DNA of 15,408 nucleotides from JBDTLH01 sp039934875 (GTDB lineage Bacteria > Acidobacteriota > Terriglobia > Terriglobales > Acidobacteriaceae). Below, piece by piece: positions 6,733 through 13,828 of the stretch (its first letter is position 1; every line of letters begins with the position of its first letter). The position numbers and the translations under genes are program-made. Location: assembly GCA_039934875.1 (NCBI GenBank), contig JBDTLH010000249.1, positions 1-15,408 on the forward strand, given 5' to 3'. Below the pieces are notes generated by a model. That model worked only from the letters and a program-made list of their open reading frames with translations. It made no database searches and was not told the origin of the DNA.

Positions 6733-7893
6733 CTATGGATACACCCGCGGCACCCGTATTCCGATGTTGCACAGAATCTCGTAGGGAATTGTCCTGCAAA
6801 GCTCCGCATGCTCCCAGGCATCAATCGTTCTTCCGCCCTGCTCGCCGATGATCACCACCTCGTCGCCGATCTCAGCTCCGGCAACGTCGGTTACATCAAT
6901 CAGCGTCATGTCCATGGAGATGTTTCCGATGATCGGAGCAAACTGTCCGCGCACGATCACCCTGCCGCGGGACGAGAGCAGCCGGTTCAAACCATCCCCA
7001 TATCCCACTGGAAGGGAGGCGATCCGCGTGGTCCGGGTAGTCGTGTAGGCGCCAGAATATCCGATGCCCACACTCGGAGGGGCCTCGCGCTGCGAGATCA
7101 CTCGCGTCTTCCACGCGAGCACCGGAGCATTTTCCCAAGGCGCAATGCCCTGCGCTTTGTTTTCGAGCGGGAGGCAATATCCATAAAGCGCGATGCCGCA
7201 GCGGACCATCTCTCTTGCTCCCGGCATCGCAAATCGAGCGTCGCCCAGGATGTGCGCCCGCGCGATCGCGGCGCTCGAATTCGCCATGTGCACATACTTC
7301 AGCGCGACGCCGCTCTCCCGCAACTTCTGGATCACCGAAGCAAAGCGCTCCTCCTGCCGCGACGCGGCGCCCTCGCCCATCCGCTCCCCAGCCGCATAGT
7401 GCTGCGATAGACCTTCGAGCGCAAGATTCCCGGCGGTCCGCACCCTGTTCAGAAACTCCACTGCATGAGCCGCCGGAACTCCCTGCCGAGACATTCCGGT
7501 ATCGATCTCGACATGCACCGGATACTCTCGCGCTTTGGGCGTTGCGCGAGACAAATAGCCGATCTGCTCCTCTTCCCAGATGCTCGGAGTCAGCTCGTGT
7601 TCCACTACGGCTTTAGCCTGCTCGCGATAGAAGCCCCCGAGCAAGAGGATGGGCTGCACGACTCCCGCGGCGCGCAGCGCAATTCCCTCCTCAGGGCTGC
7701 TTACGGCGAACCACCGCGCTCCCGCCGCCAGGAGCGCACGCGCGCAGTCCACGGCCCCGTGGCCGTAGGCGCCGCACTTCACCACCGCGCAGACCTCCAC
7801 CTGCTCTCCCACTCTGGCCTGAATGTTAAGAAAGTTGCGCTTAAGTTTGCTTAAAGCTATCTCCGCCCATGTCGGCCGCTGGGTTTCAATCAT
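6733..7893 (-). CDS. alr: Alanine racemase
   Basis: This PLP enzyme converts L- to D-alanine for peptidoglycan in the cytoplasm. The 386-residue protein has the fold-type III barrel start (RPTWAEIALSKLKRNFLNI), the PLP lysine K39 in AVVKCGAYGHGA, EIDTGMSRQGV (129-139), RCGIALYGY (231-239), the probable second catalytic base Y279 in GIGYSGAY, SMDM (326-329), and the terminal ILCNIGIRVPRVYP. Family members usually have KADAYGHG or KANAYGHG, so Cys-Gly after the lysine is a mild departure. The ATG at 7893 shares its A with the TGA stop of the upstream glycosyltransferase (TGATG), so translation is probably coupled; a GTG at 7896 would add one residue. The hydrolase gene follows after 34 bases. 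Confidence 0.97.
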   Translation of the reverse strand: MIETQRPTWAEIALSKLKRNFLNIQARVGEQVEVCAVVKCGAYGHGAVDCARALLAAGARWFAVSSPEEGIALRAAGVVQPILLLGGFYREQAKAVVEHELTPSIWEEEQIGYLSRATPKAREYPVHVEIDTGMSRQGVPAAHAVEFLNRVRTAGNLALEGLSQHYAAGERMGEGAASRQEERFASVIQKLRESGVALKYVHMANSSAAIARAHILGDARFAMPGAREMVRCGIALYGYCLPLENKAQGIAPWENAPVLAWKTRVISQREAPPSVGIGYSGAYTTTRTTRIASLPVGYGDGLNRLLSSRGRVIVRGQFAPIIGNISMDMTLIDVTDVAGAEIGDEVVIIGEQGGRTIDAWEHAELCRTIPYEILCNIGIRVPRVYP

Positions 7894-9527
7894 CACCGCG
7901 CCGCCACCCGGTAAATTTCCAGCCTCTGCGCCGGATAACTGCCCACGTGGTAGGAGGCCCTCGCGCCCAATTCACCCATCAATTTGGCCTCGTACTTTCG
8001 CGGGACCACGACATAGTGCAGCCCCGCCGGCGCGTCTCCGCGATCGTAGCTGGCGATCTCGTGGTCGCGATAAAACGCGAGACCGTACTCTACGTCGCGG
8101 CGCACACCTTCGACCGCGACCGGAGCGTTTTCCAGGTCAATTTGCCTGATCTGCTCCGCCAGCCTTCGGGCAGAATAAGCGCGGTCCAACGTCGCCGCCG
8201 CCGGGCCCTCTAGAAACGCCAACACCAGCAACAGGGGCGCCAGCGTAGCTACGCGAAGGAAGCCCGTTCCCCGCCGCGACACCATCACGAAAATGAAGGT
8301 CAGCGCCAGCGCCGCCGGGATCCCCGCGTATGCCTTCGCGGCGAGTGGAGGCGCCGACTTTTGAGCCGCCAGATAGGGCAACAGCAATGCCACTCCCACC
8401 AATGCTGCACAAAGTAGCGCGTGGAGCGCCAATACGGGTTTGGGGAGGGGCCGCCTGCGCAGCCGCGCGAGATAATCCCCGGTCAAAATCGTGACTGCGG
8501 GAATCGCGGGCAGAATGTATCCGGGCAGCTTAGATTTTGAGATGGTGAAGAAGAGCACAGGCAGCAGAGCCCAGATCACGAGAAACTCGGGAAACGCATC
8601 TCCCATGAGTTCACTGCTGGTCTGGCGGTCGGAATCCCGCCACTGCCGCACCGCATCGCGCAGCGCCTCCCACATGGCCGGGAGGGCGATAAACGTCCAA
8701 GGCAGCAGCGCCACTGCCAGCACCGGAAGGTAATACCAAAGAGGCTGGACGTGCTGATACTTGTCGGTGCCAAAACGCTCTAAATTGTGCTCCAGCAAAA
8801 ATACTCGAAAGAACTGCGGATTTCGTTGTTGCACCGCGATATACCAGGGCGCCGCGATTGCGATGAAGAGGGCAATCCCAGGCCACCATATGCTCCTGAG
8901 CCAATACCAGGGTTCACGGCGCAGCGCGCAGAAGAGGATGATGATGATCGCCGCCAGCCCCGGGGCCACTGGTCCCTTGGCCAGGGTGCCCAGCGCCATG
9001 AAGAAATAAAAATCGAAGAGCCAGAGTTTCTTGCCGGTCTCGAACCAGGCGTACCAGCCCAGCATCCCCATCACGAAGGGGGCCGCCAGTTGCATGTCGG
9101 TCGAGGCCCCATGGGAGAAGCCGATTACCGCCGCGCAGGATGCGGTAATCAAGGCGGCATCGAGCTGCGCCCCATGGCGGAAGCGTCGCATATGAAAGTA
9201 GATGAGCGCCACCATCCAGAAGGCGAACGAGGCCGACGGCATCCGCGCCACCCAATCGTGCACGCCGAAGGTGCGGTAAGAAGCCATGGCGCGCCAATAG
9301 TAAAGCGCCGGCTTTTCCAGCCACACGTGGCCATAGAGGGTCGGAGTAATCCAGTCATGGCGCGCCAGCATCTCGCGCGCCACCTGCGCATAGCGCGGCT
9401 CGTCGGCGCCCGCCAGGCCGATGCTGCCCAGCCCATGAAAAAACAGGAACCCGGCGACCGCGGCAACCGCCAACGCCTCCAGCAGCAGGGGCCGCCAGAC
9501 CACGCCCTCAAAGTACCGTTCCGTCAT
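7893..9527 (-). CDS. ArnT-like GT39 family membrane glycosyltransferase
   Basis: This integral membrane enzyme of the ArnT/PMT (GT39, GT-C) class normally moves a sugar from a polyprenyl-phosphate donor to lipid A or another acceptor on the outer face of the inner membrane. The 544-residue form has a first membrane segment at about 13-33, then the catalytic loop ADEPRYAQVAREM (41-53) with the acidic DE pair, WLEKPALYYW (69-78), roughly eleven further hydrophobic segments, and the ArnT hallmark SKSKLPGYILP (330-340). A soluble tail of about 100 residues closes the protein. The ATG at 9527 is preferred: an upstream GTG at 9629 adds only 34 very basic, non-family residues. The acceptor cannot be read from sequence; true lipid A-aminoarabinose transfer would need arn genes, none of which are here. 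The stop overlaps alr. Confidence 0.9.
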   Translation of the reverse strand: MTERYFEGVVWRPLLLEALAVAAVAGFLFFHGLGSIGLAGADEPRYAQVAREMLARHDWITPTLYGHVWLEKPALYYWRAMASYRTFGVHDWVARMPSASFAFWMVALIYFHMRRFRHGAQLDAALITASCAAVIGFSHGASTDMQLAAPFVMGMLGWYAWFETGKKLWLFDFYFFMALGTLAKGPVAPGLAAIIIILFCALRREPWYWLRSIWWPGIALFIAIAAPWYIAVQQRNPQFFRVFLLEHNLERFGTDKYQHVQPLWYYLPVLAVALLPWTFIALPAMWEALRDAVRQWRDSDRQTSSELMGDAFPEFLVIWALLPVLFFTISKSKLPGYILPAIPAVTILTGDYLARLRRRPLPKPVLALHALLCAALVGVALLLPYLAAQKSAPPLAAKAYAGIPAALALTFIFVMVSRRGTGFLRVATLAPLLLVLAFLEGPAAATLDRAYSARRLAEQIRQIDLENAPVAVEGVRRDVEYGLAFYRDHEIASYDRGDAPAGLHYVVVPRKYEAKLMGELGARASYHVGSYPAQRLEIYRVAAR

Positions 9528-9692
9528 CGCCTCAAGCCATTGCCGCTCACGCAAGCGAGATCGCCTGAAATGGGAGGTAAGAATGCATTTGTGCCTTGAT
9601 TGTATCCGCTGCCGCTTCGGCGGACGCACGGTGGAGCCAAGGCGGCCCGGGCTGCTGCCGCAAAAGGAGAAATGGAAGGACGGCCGATCCCG

Positions 9693-10292
9693 CTATTCCT
9701 GCGAAAGTTGCCATCCGTTCTGCGTCTGTAGCAGCGTGGCAGTCGCCGCCTGAGGGCCTTGGAGGGCGGCTTGCACGTTCGGGAATGCGGTCTTCATCTC
9801 CGCCGACTTGGCCCAATCGGGCACGCCCGCGAGATCATAGTGATAGTTCACGGTGGCGCTGTTCGCGCCATTCTGATTGGACACCGTTGTAGAAGAATCA
9901 ATCGCCGTCACCTCGCGATGTCCGAAGCAGAAGTTGCCATAACCCGGCTGCGACTGGTCAGGCGTCCACGCGGTGCGGCCTTTGTCGGAGACATCGTAGT
10001 CGGTCACCTGCTTGGACCCAATCAGAAAGCGCTTCTTCTCCTCCGCCTTCCGATTCAGCAACCCGGCGTCGGTCAGCGCATCAAAGCCCTTGGTCTGGGT
10101 GTCGTTCGACGCATCCGCCTGCGCCGGAAATTTGACCGGGCTCGTCCACACGCAATCCGGATGCGCGCTGTAGTAGTCGTTGATGGCGGTCTTGAAGCCC
10201 GAAGTATCGGGCCCTTTCTTGGCGGTACATCCCGCAGCCAGCAGGATTACGGCAGATAAAGCAGCATTCAACTTGAAATTGGAAAGGAGCAT
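9693..10292 (-). CDS. Small putative lipoprotein of unknown function
   Basis: I do not recognise a family. From the ATG at 10292, backed by GAGG six bases upstream, it has 199 residues. It begins with a short charged stretch and a hydrophobic run, then LLAAGC with C22 as the likely lipidated cysteine, although -3 is Ala rather than the usual Leu, so this is a slightly off-consensus lipobox. The mature part starts with TSGFKTAINDYYSAHPDCVW and contains FLIGSKQVTDYDVSDKGRTAW followed by GNFCFGHREVTAIDSS, which suggests a compact secreted beta-rich domain with three cysteines besides the anchor-proximal ones. Longer in-frame starts (10304, 10361) would reach into nrnA and put 4-23 extra residues before the signal. 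It lies 65 bases after nrnA. Confidence 0.75.
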   Translation of the reverse strand: MLLSNFKLNAALSAVILLAAGCTAKKGPDTSGFKTAINDYYSAHPDCVWTSPVKFPAQADASNDTQTKGFDALTDAGLLNRKAEEKKRFLIGSKQVTDYDVSDKGRTAWTPDQSQPGYGNFCFGHREVTAIDSSTTVSNQNGANSATVNYHYDLAGVPDWAKSAEMKTAFPNVQAALQGPQAATATLLQTQNGWQLSQE

Positions 10293-10357
10293 GTATGACC
10301 TCATGCGGGTTGGATGCACAAATCCGCGCAGCAAAGTGCTCCTCCGCGCTGGGGCTG

Positions 10358-11341
10358 TCAATGCTGCGAGATGGTGCGCGGGGGCGCCTGTAAAAGCCTA
10401 TCCAGCACCTGCTCCTTCGCCACTTCGAGCGGCCCATCCAGCGCCAGCCCGGCCGCGCACTCATGGCCGCCGCCACCGAACTGCTCGGCGACGCCGGCCA
10501 CGTTGATCGCGCCCTTGCTGCGCAGGCTCACCCGGAAGCGGCCGTCGGGCAGCTCGCGAAAGAACGCCGCCAGCTCCACTCCGGCGATGCCGAGCGCGAA
10601 ATTGACCAGCCCCTCGCAATCTTCTTCCAGCGCACCCGCCGCCAGCATATTCGCATGGGTGACATGCATCCACGCCAGCGCGCCATCGCGATGGAGGTTG
10701 CAGAAGGCAGATCCCATGAGCCGCACCTTCGAGGCGGGCCTGGCAAAATAAATGTTTTGCGCGATCCTCACCGGGTCCGCCCCGCGGCGCACGAGCTCTT
10801 CCGCCAAGGCAAAGGTGCGGTGGTTGGTGCCCTCAAAGCAGAAGCTCCCGGTATCGGTCAGTACCGCCGCATAGAGGCAGGTCGCCATCTCGGAGTTGAC
10901 GGTGACTCCCGCCGCTGCCGCCAGCTCAAATACCATCTGCGCCACCGCGCTGGCGGTCGGATCAATCCAGTTGATGTGCCCGAATTCGCGCGTGCTGCGA
11001 TGATGGTCGATGTTGATGAGAATGGGAATGCCGGAGCCGGTTTTTTCTATGCCATCGATCTGAGTGCGCTGGACATTGTCGCACTCCAGAATTATCGCCG
11101 CGTCATAGGAGCGCTCGACCCATGTCCCAGGGATGATCTCGCCCGCGTGGGGCAGCGATTTATAGATCAGCGGCACCGGGTCGGCCAGCATGGGGTCCGC
11201 CTGCTTGCCCATGGCGCGCAGCAACAGCGTACAGGCAATCACCGATCCCACCGCATCTCCGTCCGGGCGGGCATGTGAGGTCACCAGAAATCGCTGGTTC
11301 TCCCTTATTGTCCGTAATATCTGTGCGACTGCTCCGTTCAC
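10358..11341 (-). CDS. nrnA: DHH family phosphoesterase, NrnA-type nanoRNase/pAp phosphatase
   Basis: NrnA-type enzymes degrade 2-5 nucleotide RNA leftovers and often dephosphorylate 3'-phosphoadenosine 5'-phosphate, using two metal ions in the cytoplasm. The 327-residue protein has the DHH metal sites in order: SHARPDGDAVGS (22-33, H23, D27, D29), ECDN (86-89), NIDHHRS (110-116) and TDTGSF (162-167). The C-terminal DHHA1 substrate-binding domain carries GGGGHECAAG (289-298). Length and motif order match the family. The start is a GTG at 11341 that overlaps the rbfA stop (GTGA), so the two are translationally coupled; rbfA-nrnA adjacency is widespread in bacteria and supports the call. Confidence 0.93.
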   Translation of the reverse strand: MNGAVAQILRTIRENQRFLVTSHARPDGDAVGSVIACTLLLRAMGKQADPMLADPVPLIYKSLPHAGEIIPGTWVERSYDAAIILECDNVQRTQIDGIEKTGSGIPILINIDHHRSTREFGHINWIDPTASAVAQMVFELAAAAGVTVNSEMATCLYAAVLTDTGSFCFEGTNHRTFALAEELVRRGADPVRIAQNIYFARPASKVRLMGSAFCNLHRDGALAWMHVTHANMLAAGALEEDCEGLVNFALGIAGVELAAFFRELPDGRFRVSLRSKGAINVAGVAEQFGGGGHECAAGLALDGPLEVAKEQVLDRLLQAPPRTISQH

Positions 11342-11772
11342 CGATTGCCCTTTATATTTCGTTTGGTATCAGCAGTGTCGGCTGGGGTTGCAGCGGCTCC
11401 CGGCTTGCGCTTGCGTTGCTCCACCCGGCCCAGCAGCTCGCCAATGCGACCACCCACCGCGTTGGTGCGGTCGATCGCGAAAAACAGCTCCGGACAGTGC
11501 CGCACTCCCAAACGCGAGGTCAGCTCGCTGCGAATATATCCTTTTGCCGCGTTCAACCCCGTCAGTGTCTGCTCCATATCCTCTTCGGCTGCGCCCTCGA
11601 TCTGCACATAGACGCGCGCCGATTTTCCGCCCGGATTCATAACCACCTCGCCGACGGTCGCCAGCCCAATGCGGGGGTCGGCCAGCTCCCCTTCGAGGAT
11701 CGCTCCGATCTCATCGCGCAAGGCCTCGGCGCGACGCTCCATTCCATGTTGCCTTCCCCGGTTCTCTGGCAT
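11338..11772 (-). CDS. rbfA: 30S ribosome-binding factor A
   Basis: RbfA binds immature 30S subunits and helps process the 5' end of 16S rRNA, notably under cold conditions. The 144-residue protein is a KH-like fold: the start MPENRGRQHGMERRAEALRDEI, then ADPRIG (31-36), then SARVYVQIEG, and the final helix region GYIRSELTSRLGVRHCPELFF. The last 20 or so residues are a basic, disordered tail. The ATG at 11772 has GAGG four bases upstream and matches the family N-terminus. It overlaps nrnA by four bases. The stretch 11773-11838 separates it from tmk and holds a candidate promoter. Confidence 0.95.
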   Translation of the reverse strand: MPENRGRQHGMERRAEALRDEIGAILEGELADPRIGLATVGEVVMNPGGKSARVYVQIEGAAEEDMEQTLTGLNAAKGYIRSELTSRLGVRHCPELFFAIDRTNAVGGRIGELLGRVEQRKRKPGAAATPADTADTKRNIKGNR

Positions 11773-11796
11773 CTCGCCTCACGAATAAAACCGTTT

Positions 11797-11805
11797 AGTG
11801 TACCA
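11797..11805 (-). promoter_or_regulatory. Candidate extended -10 promoter for rbfA-nrnA
   Basis: On the minus strand TGGTACACT forms an extended -10 element: TG, one base, then TACACT matching TATAAT at four of six. It lies 24 bases before the rbfA ATG, which would leave a leader of about 18 bases containing the GAGG ribosome binding site. No recognisable -35 sits 16-18 bases upstream, which is tolerable for an extended -10 promoter. Confidence 0.3.
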
Positions 11806-11838
11806 GAGTGGGCATTTCCGATTCCGGGCCCGCGCAGG

Positions 11839-12492
11839 TCATGTGAATAGCAGCGGCTTAATTGCGGTGAGGACATCTGAGTGCATTTGCTCGATACTTC
11901 CCGAGGCATCGATGCGTATGACGCGGGCAGGGTCACGAGCGGCAATGGCGGCGTATCCCCGTGCGACCCGCAGCTGGAAGACCTCGCCCTCGGATTCAAA
12001 GCGCGACTCATCGCTTCCTGATGCATGTTTATTGCGTTCCTGCGCGCGGGCGAGGGGGTGAGCAGTCGCATTATCGGGAGACATGAGCAGCAGGGTAAGG
12101 TTGGGTTGCAGGTTTTCGCAGAGGTAGTGATGCAGGGCGAGGACAATCTCAGGGCCGAGGCCGCGTCCGTAACCCTGGTATGCCTCGGAGGAGTCAGTAA
12201 AGCGATCGCACAGGACGATCTTACCGGCGCTCAGCGCGGGGAGGATGAGCTCCGCGATATGCTGCGCGCGCGCGGCGAACATGAGTGCCAGCTCGGCGCG
12301 AGGCGAAAGATTGCTAGCGCCGGAATCGAGCAGGATGCGACGCACCGCCTCTCCGCTGGGCGTTCCACCGGGTTCGCGGGTGGTGATGGAGGCGTGGCCG
12401 TTGGCCGTGAGCCAGGCATGGAGCCGCTCGATCTGAGTGGTTTTTCCGGTCCCGTCCGGACCCTCGAAGGTGATGAATAAACCGCGTGCCAT
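11839..12492 (-). CDS. tmk: Thymidylate kinase
   Basis: Tmk phosphorylates dTMP to dTDP with ATP, an essential step of dTTP synthesis. The 217-residue protein has the P-loop GPDGTGKTT (11-19), the dTMP-binding TREPGG (38-43), and the DR motif in VLCDRFTDSSEAYQGYGRG (93-111). RFESEGEVFQLRVARGY (164-180) matches the conserved late helix region. The segment after the central strand (LLLMSPDNATAHPLARAQERNKHASGSDESRFE) is less typical, with Met-Ser-Pro where many relatives have an acidic residue. The ATG at 12492 has no Shine-Dalgarno; TAAACT at 12500-12505 lies seven bases before it, so a leaderless transcript is possible. rbfA begins 66 bases downstream. Upstream is the divergent gap with the heptad tract. 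Confidence 0.95.
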   Translation of the reverse strand: MARGLFITFEGPDGTGKTTQIERLHAWLTANGHASITTREPGGTPSGEAVRRILLDSGASNLSPRAELALMFAARAQHIAELILPALSAGKIVLCDRFTDSSEAYQGYGRGLGPEIVLALHHYLCENLQPNLTLLLMSPDNATAHPLARAQERNKHASGSDESRFESEGEVFQLRVARGYAAIAARDPARVIRIDASGSIEQMHSDVLTAIKPLLFT

Positions 12493-12514
12493 GGAGAACA
12501 GTTTAGAGTGGAGC

Positions 12515-12603
12515 AGTTGCTAGTTGCTAATTGTTAATTGTTAGCAGTCAGAGGTCAGACGGCAGAGGTCAGGTGACAGAAATCAGGTCAGAAATCAGAG
12601 GCG
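12515..12603. repeat. Degenerate 7-base tandem repeat tract abutting the GT4 start
   Basis: On the plus strand, ten 7-base units run without a break from 12515 to 12584, then a 5-base unit (AGGTC, 12585-12589), then two more heptads (12590, 12597) ending exactly at the base before the ATG at 12604. Almost every unit begins AG. The first two are AGTTGCT, the next two AATTGTT, and later ones drift to forms such as AGAGGTC (12550 and 12564) and AGAAATC (12578 and 12590). It occupies most of the divergent gap between tmk and the glycosyltransferase. The first units match the class of repeat seen at 978-1012. Confidence 0.9.
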
Positions 12604-13779
12604 ATGGCTAGAGTCGAGTGCGGTGGTGCGGGGAAAGTCAGGGTGCTGGTTTTCCTGGACCACTATCTCCCGGGGTTTCGCTTTGGCGGGATTGCGACGG
12701 CGGTGGCTGCGATGGTGGAACGGCTGGGCGATCAGCTGGAGTTTTTTATTGTAACCGCCCCGCGGGATGAACATTCGCGGGAGACTTATCCAGGCATTAA
12801 GGTGGACGGCTGGAACGACATCGGCAAAGCGCAGGTCTTTTATACCGATCATCGTTCGGCACCGCAGCTTCGCCGGACATTCAGGGACGTGCAGCCGGAT
12901 GTGGTGTATCTGAATTCATTCTGGTCGCCGTGGACCATACGCGTGCTTTTGCTCCGAAAAATGGGAATGTTGCCGCCGGTGCCTGTGGTGTTGGCGCCCC
13001 GCGGTACGTTCCACCCGGAGGCGCTACGCATCAAGCCAGGGAAGAAGCGAGGGTATCGCGCTTTTTCGGACCTGCTGCGGCTTAGCAACAATGTATTGTG
13101 GCACGCGGCCAGTGAACCCGAGCGGCGGGATATCGAGCGCTGTCAGGGTGCCTGGGCAAAGACCGTCGTCGCTCCCGACCTGAGCGGCGGCGTTGCAGCC
13201 GAAGATTTCCGGTCGCGCAAGATTGCGGGCAGATTGCGAGCGGTGGCGATCTCGCGGCTGGCCCCCATGAAAAATTTCGAGTTTTTGATTGCAGCCTTGC
13301 GGGACGTCGAGGGGGAAGTAGAACTCGACTTGTACGGTCCGATTGACGAGCTGCCTTATTGGCACTTGTTGCAGCGCGAGATCGAGCGACTGCCCACGAA
13401 CGTTCATGTCCGCTATGCCGGGCTGGTTGCGAGGTCGGAGGTGACGGCGAAGTTGCAGGAGTACGACTTCCATATACTGCCTAGCCGGGGAGAGAATTTT
13501 GGTTATTCCATCGTCGAGGCACTGGGCGCCGGCGTGCCGGTGCTGATCTCGGACCAGACCCCGTGGCACGGACTGGATGCGGCGGGCGCGGGCTTCGATT
13601 TGCCGTTGGTGAGAGAGCAGTGGACAGGTTATTTGCAGCGGATGGTAGGGATGGAAGGAGCAGAGCACGAGGAGTTTCGCCGGGGAGCGATCGCGTTTTA
13701 CCAAAGCGAGGTGATGAAGGCGGAGAACGCTGCGGCGACGGTTGAGATGTTTCAGAGAGCAATCGCGCACCAATGGTAG
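12604..13779 (+). CDS. GT4-like glycosyltransferase
   Basis: This is a GT-B fold sugar transferase, probably cytoplasmic or membrane-associated, acting on an unidentified acceptor such as an exopolysaccharide or glycolipid precursor. The 391-residue protein has an N-terminal Rossmann half starting VRVLVFLDHYLPGFRFGGIAT (12-32) with the Gly-Gly loop, VVYLNSFWSPW (100-110), and VLAPRGTFHPEAL (129-141). The C-terminal donor-binding half has AISRLAPMKNFEFLI (215-229, K223) and the E-x7-E signature GENFGYSIVEALGAGVPVLIS (E297, E305). No membrane segment is evident. The ATG at 12604 abuts the heptad repeat; AGAGG lies only two bases before it, closer than usual. The gene is divergent from tmk, and a serine hydrolase gene follows after 49 bases on the same strand. 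Confidence 0.9.
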   Translation: MARVECGGAGKVRVLVFLDHYLPGFRFGGIATAVAAMVERLGDQLEFFIVTAPRDEHSRETYPGIKVDGWNDIGKAQVFYTDHRSAPQLRRTFRDVQPDVVYLNSFWSPWTIRVLLLRKMGMLPPVPVVLAPRGTFHPEALRIKPGKKRGYRAFSDLLRLSNNVLWHAASEPERRDIERCQGAWAKTVVAPDLSGGVAAEDFRSRKIAGRLRAVAISRLAPMKNFEFLIAALRDVEGEVELDLYGPIDELPYWHLLQREIERLPTNVHVRYAGLVARSEVTAKLQEYDFHILPSRGENFGYSIVEALGAGVPVLISDQTPWHGLDAAGAGFDLPLVREQWTGYLQRMVGMEGAEHEEFRRGAIAFYQSEVMKAENAAATVEMFQRAIAHQW

Positions 13780-13786
13780 GAGGGTG

Positions 13787-13800
13787 GATGCATTTGCATC
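13787..13800. promoter_or_regulatory. Perfect 14-base dyad between the GT4 and serine hydrolase genes
   Basis: GATGCATTTGCATC is a 6-base inverted repeat around TT, placed between the glycosyltransferase stop (13779) and the hydrolase ATG (13829). It has no T-run, so it does not look like an intrinsic terminator; it could be a small operator. A weak extended -10-like TGGTAATCT follows at 13806-13814. Nothing else in the gap is convincing. Confidence 0.25.
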
Positions 13801-13828
13801 TCGCGTGGTAATCTGCTTCACAATTCTT

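Noticed and set aside
8787..9599. Plus-strand open frame (270 codons) opposite the GT39 gene
   Set aside because: His-, Gly- and Arg-rich translation without domain character; the opposite strand encodes a clear ArnT-like protein.
9612..9623. CCGC-TTCG-GCGG hairpin with a UUCG-type loop
   Set aside because: Only four base pairs, no T-run, and the stable cUUCGg form exists only on the strand opposite to transcription.
9528..9629. 34-residue basic N-terminal extension of the GT39 protein from a GTG at 9629
   Set aside because: ArnT-like proteins begin close to the first membrane segment, and the extension looks like translated intergenic DNA, so the ATG at 9527 is preferred.
10293..10361. N-terminal extension of the lipoprotein from 10361, overlapping nrnA
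   Set aside because: It would bury the lipoprotein signal behind 23 residues; the ATG at 10292 has a suitably spaced GAGG.
10463..11278. Plus-strand open frame (271 codons) opposite nrnA
   Set aside because: Mirror of a well-supported DHH phosphoesterase; no start signal or family resemblance.
12515..12603. CRISPR array or mobile-element end as an explanation of the repeat tract
   Set aside because: The units are 7 bases with no spacers, and there are no terminal inverted repeats, target duplications or transposase nearby.
13024..13821. Minus-strand open frame (265 codons) opposite the GT4 gene
   Set aside because: The GT4 reading has conserved motifs throughout; the reverse frame has none.
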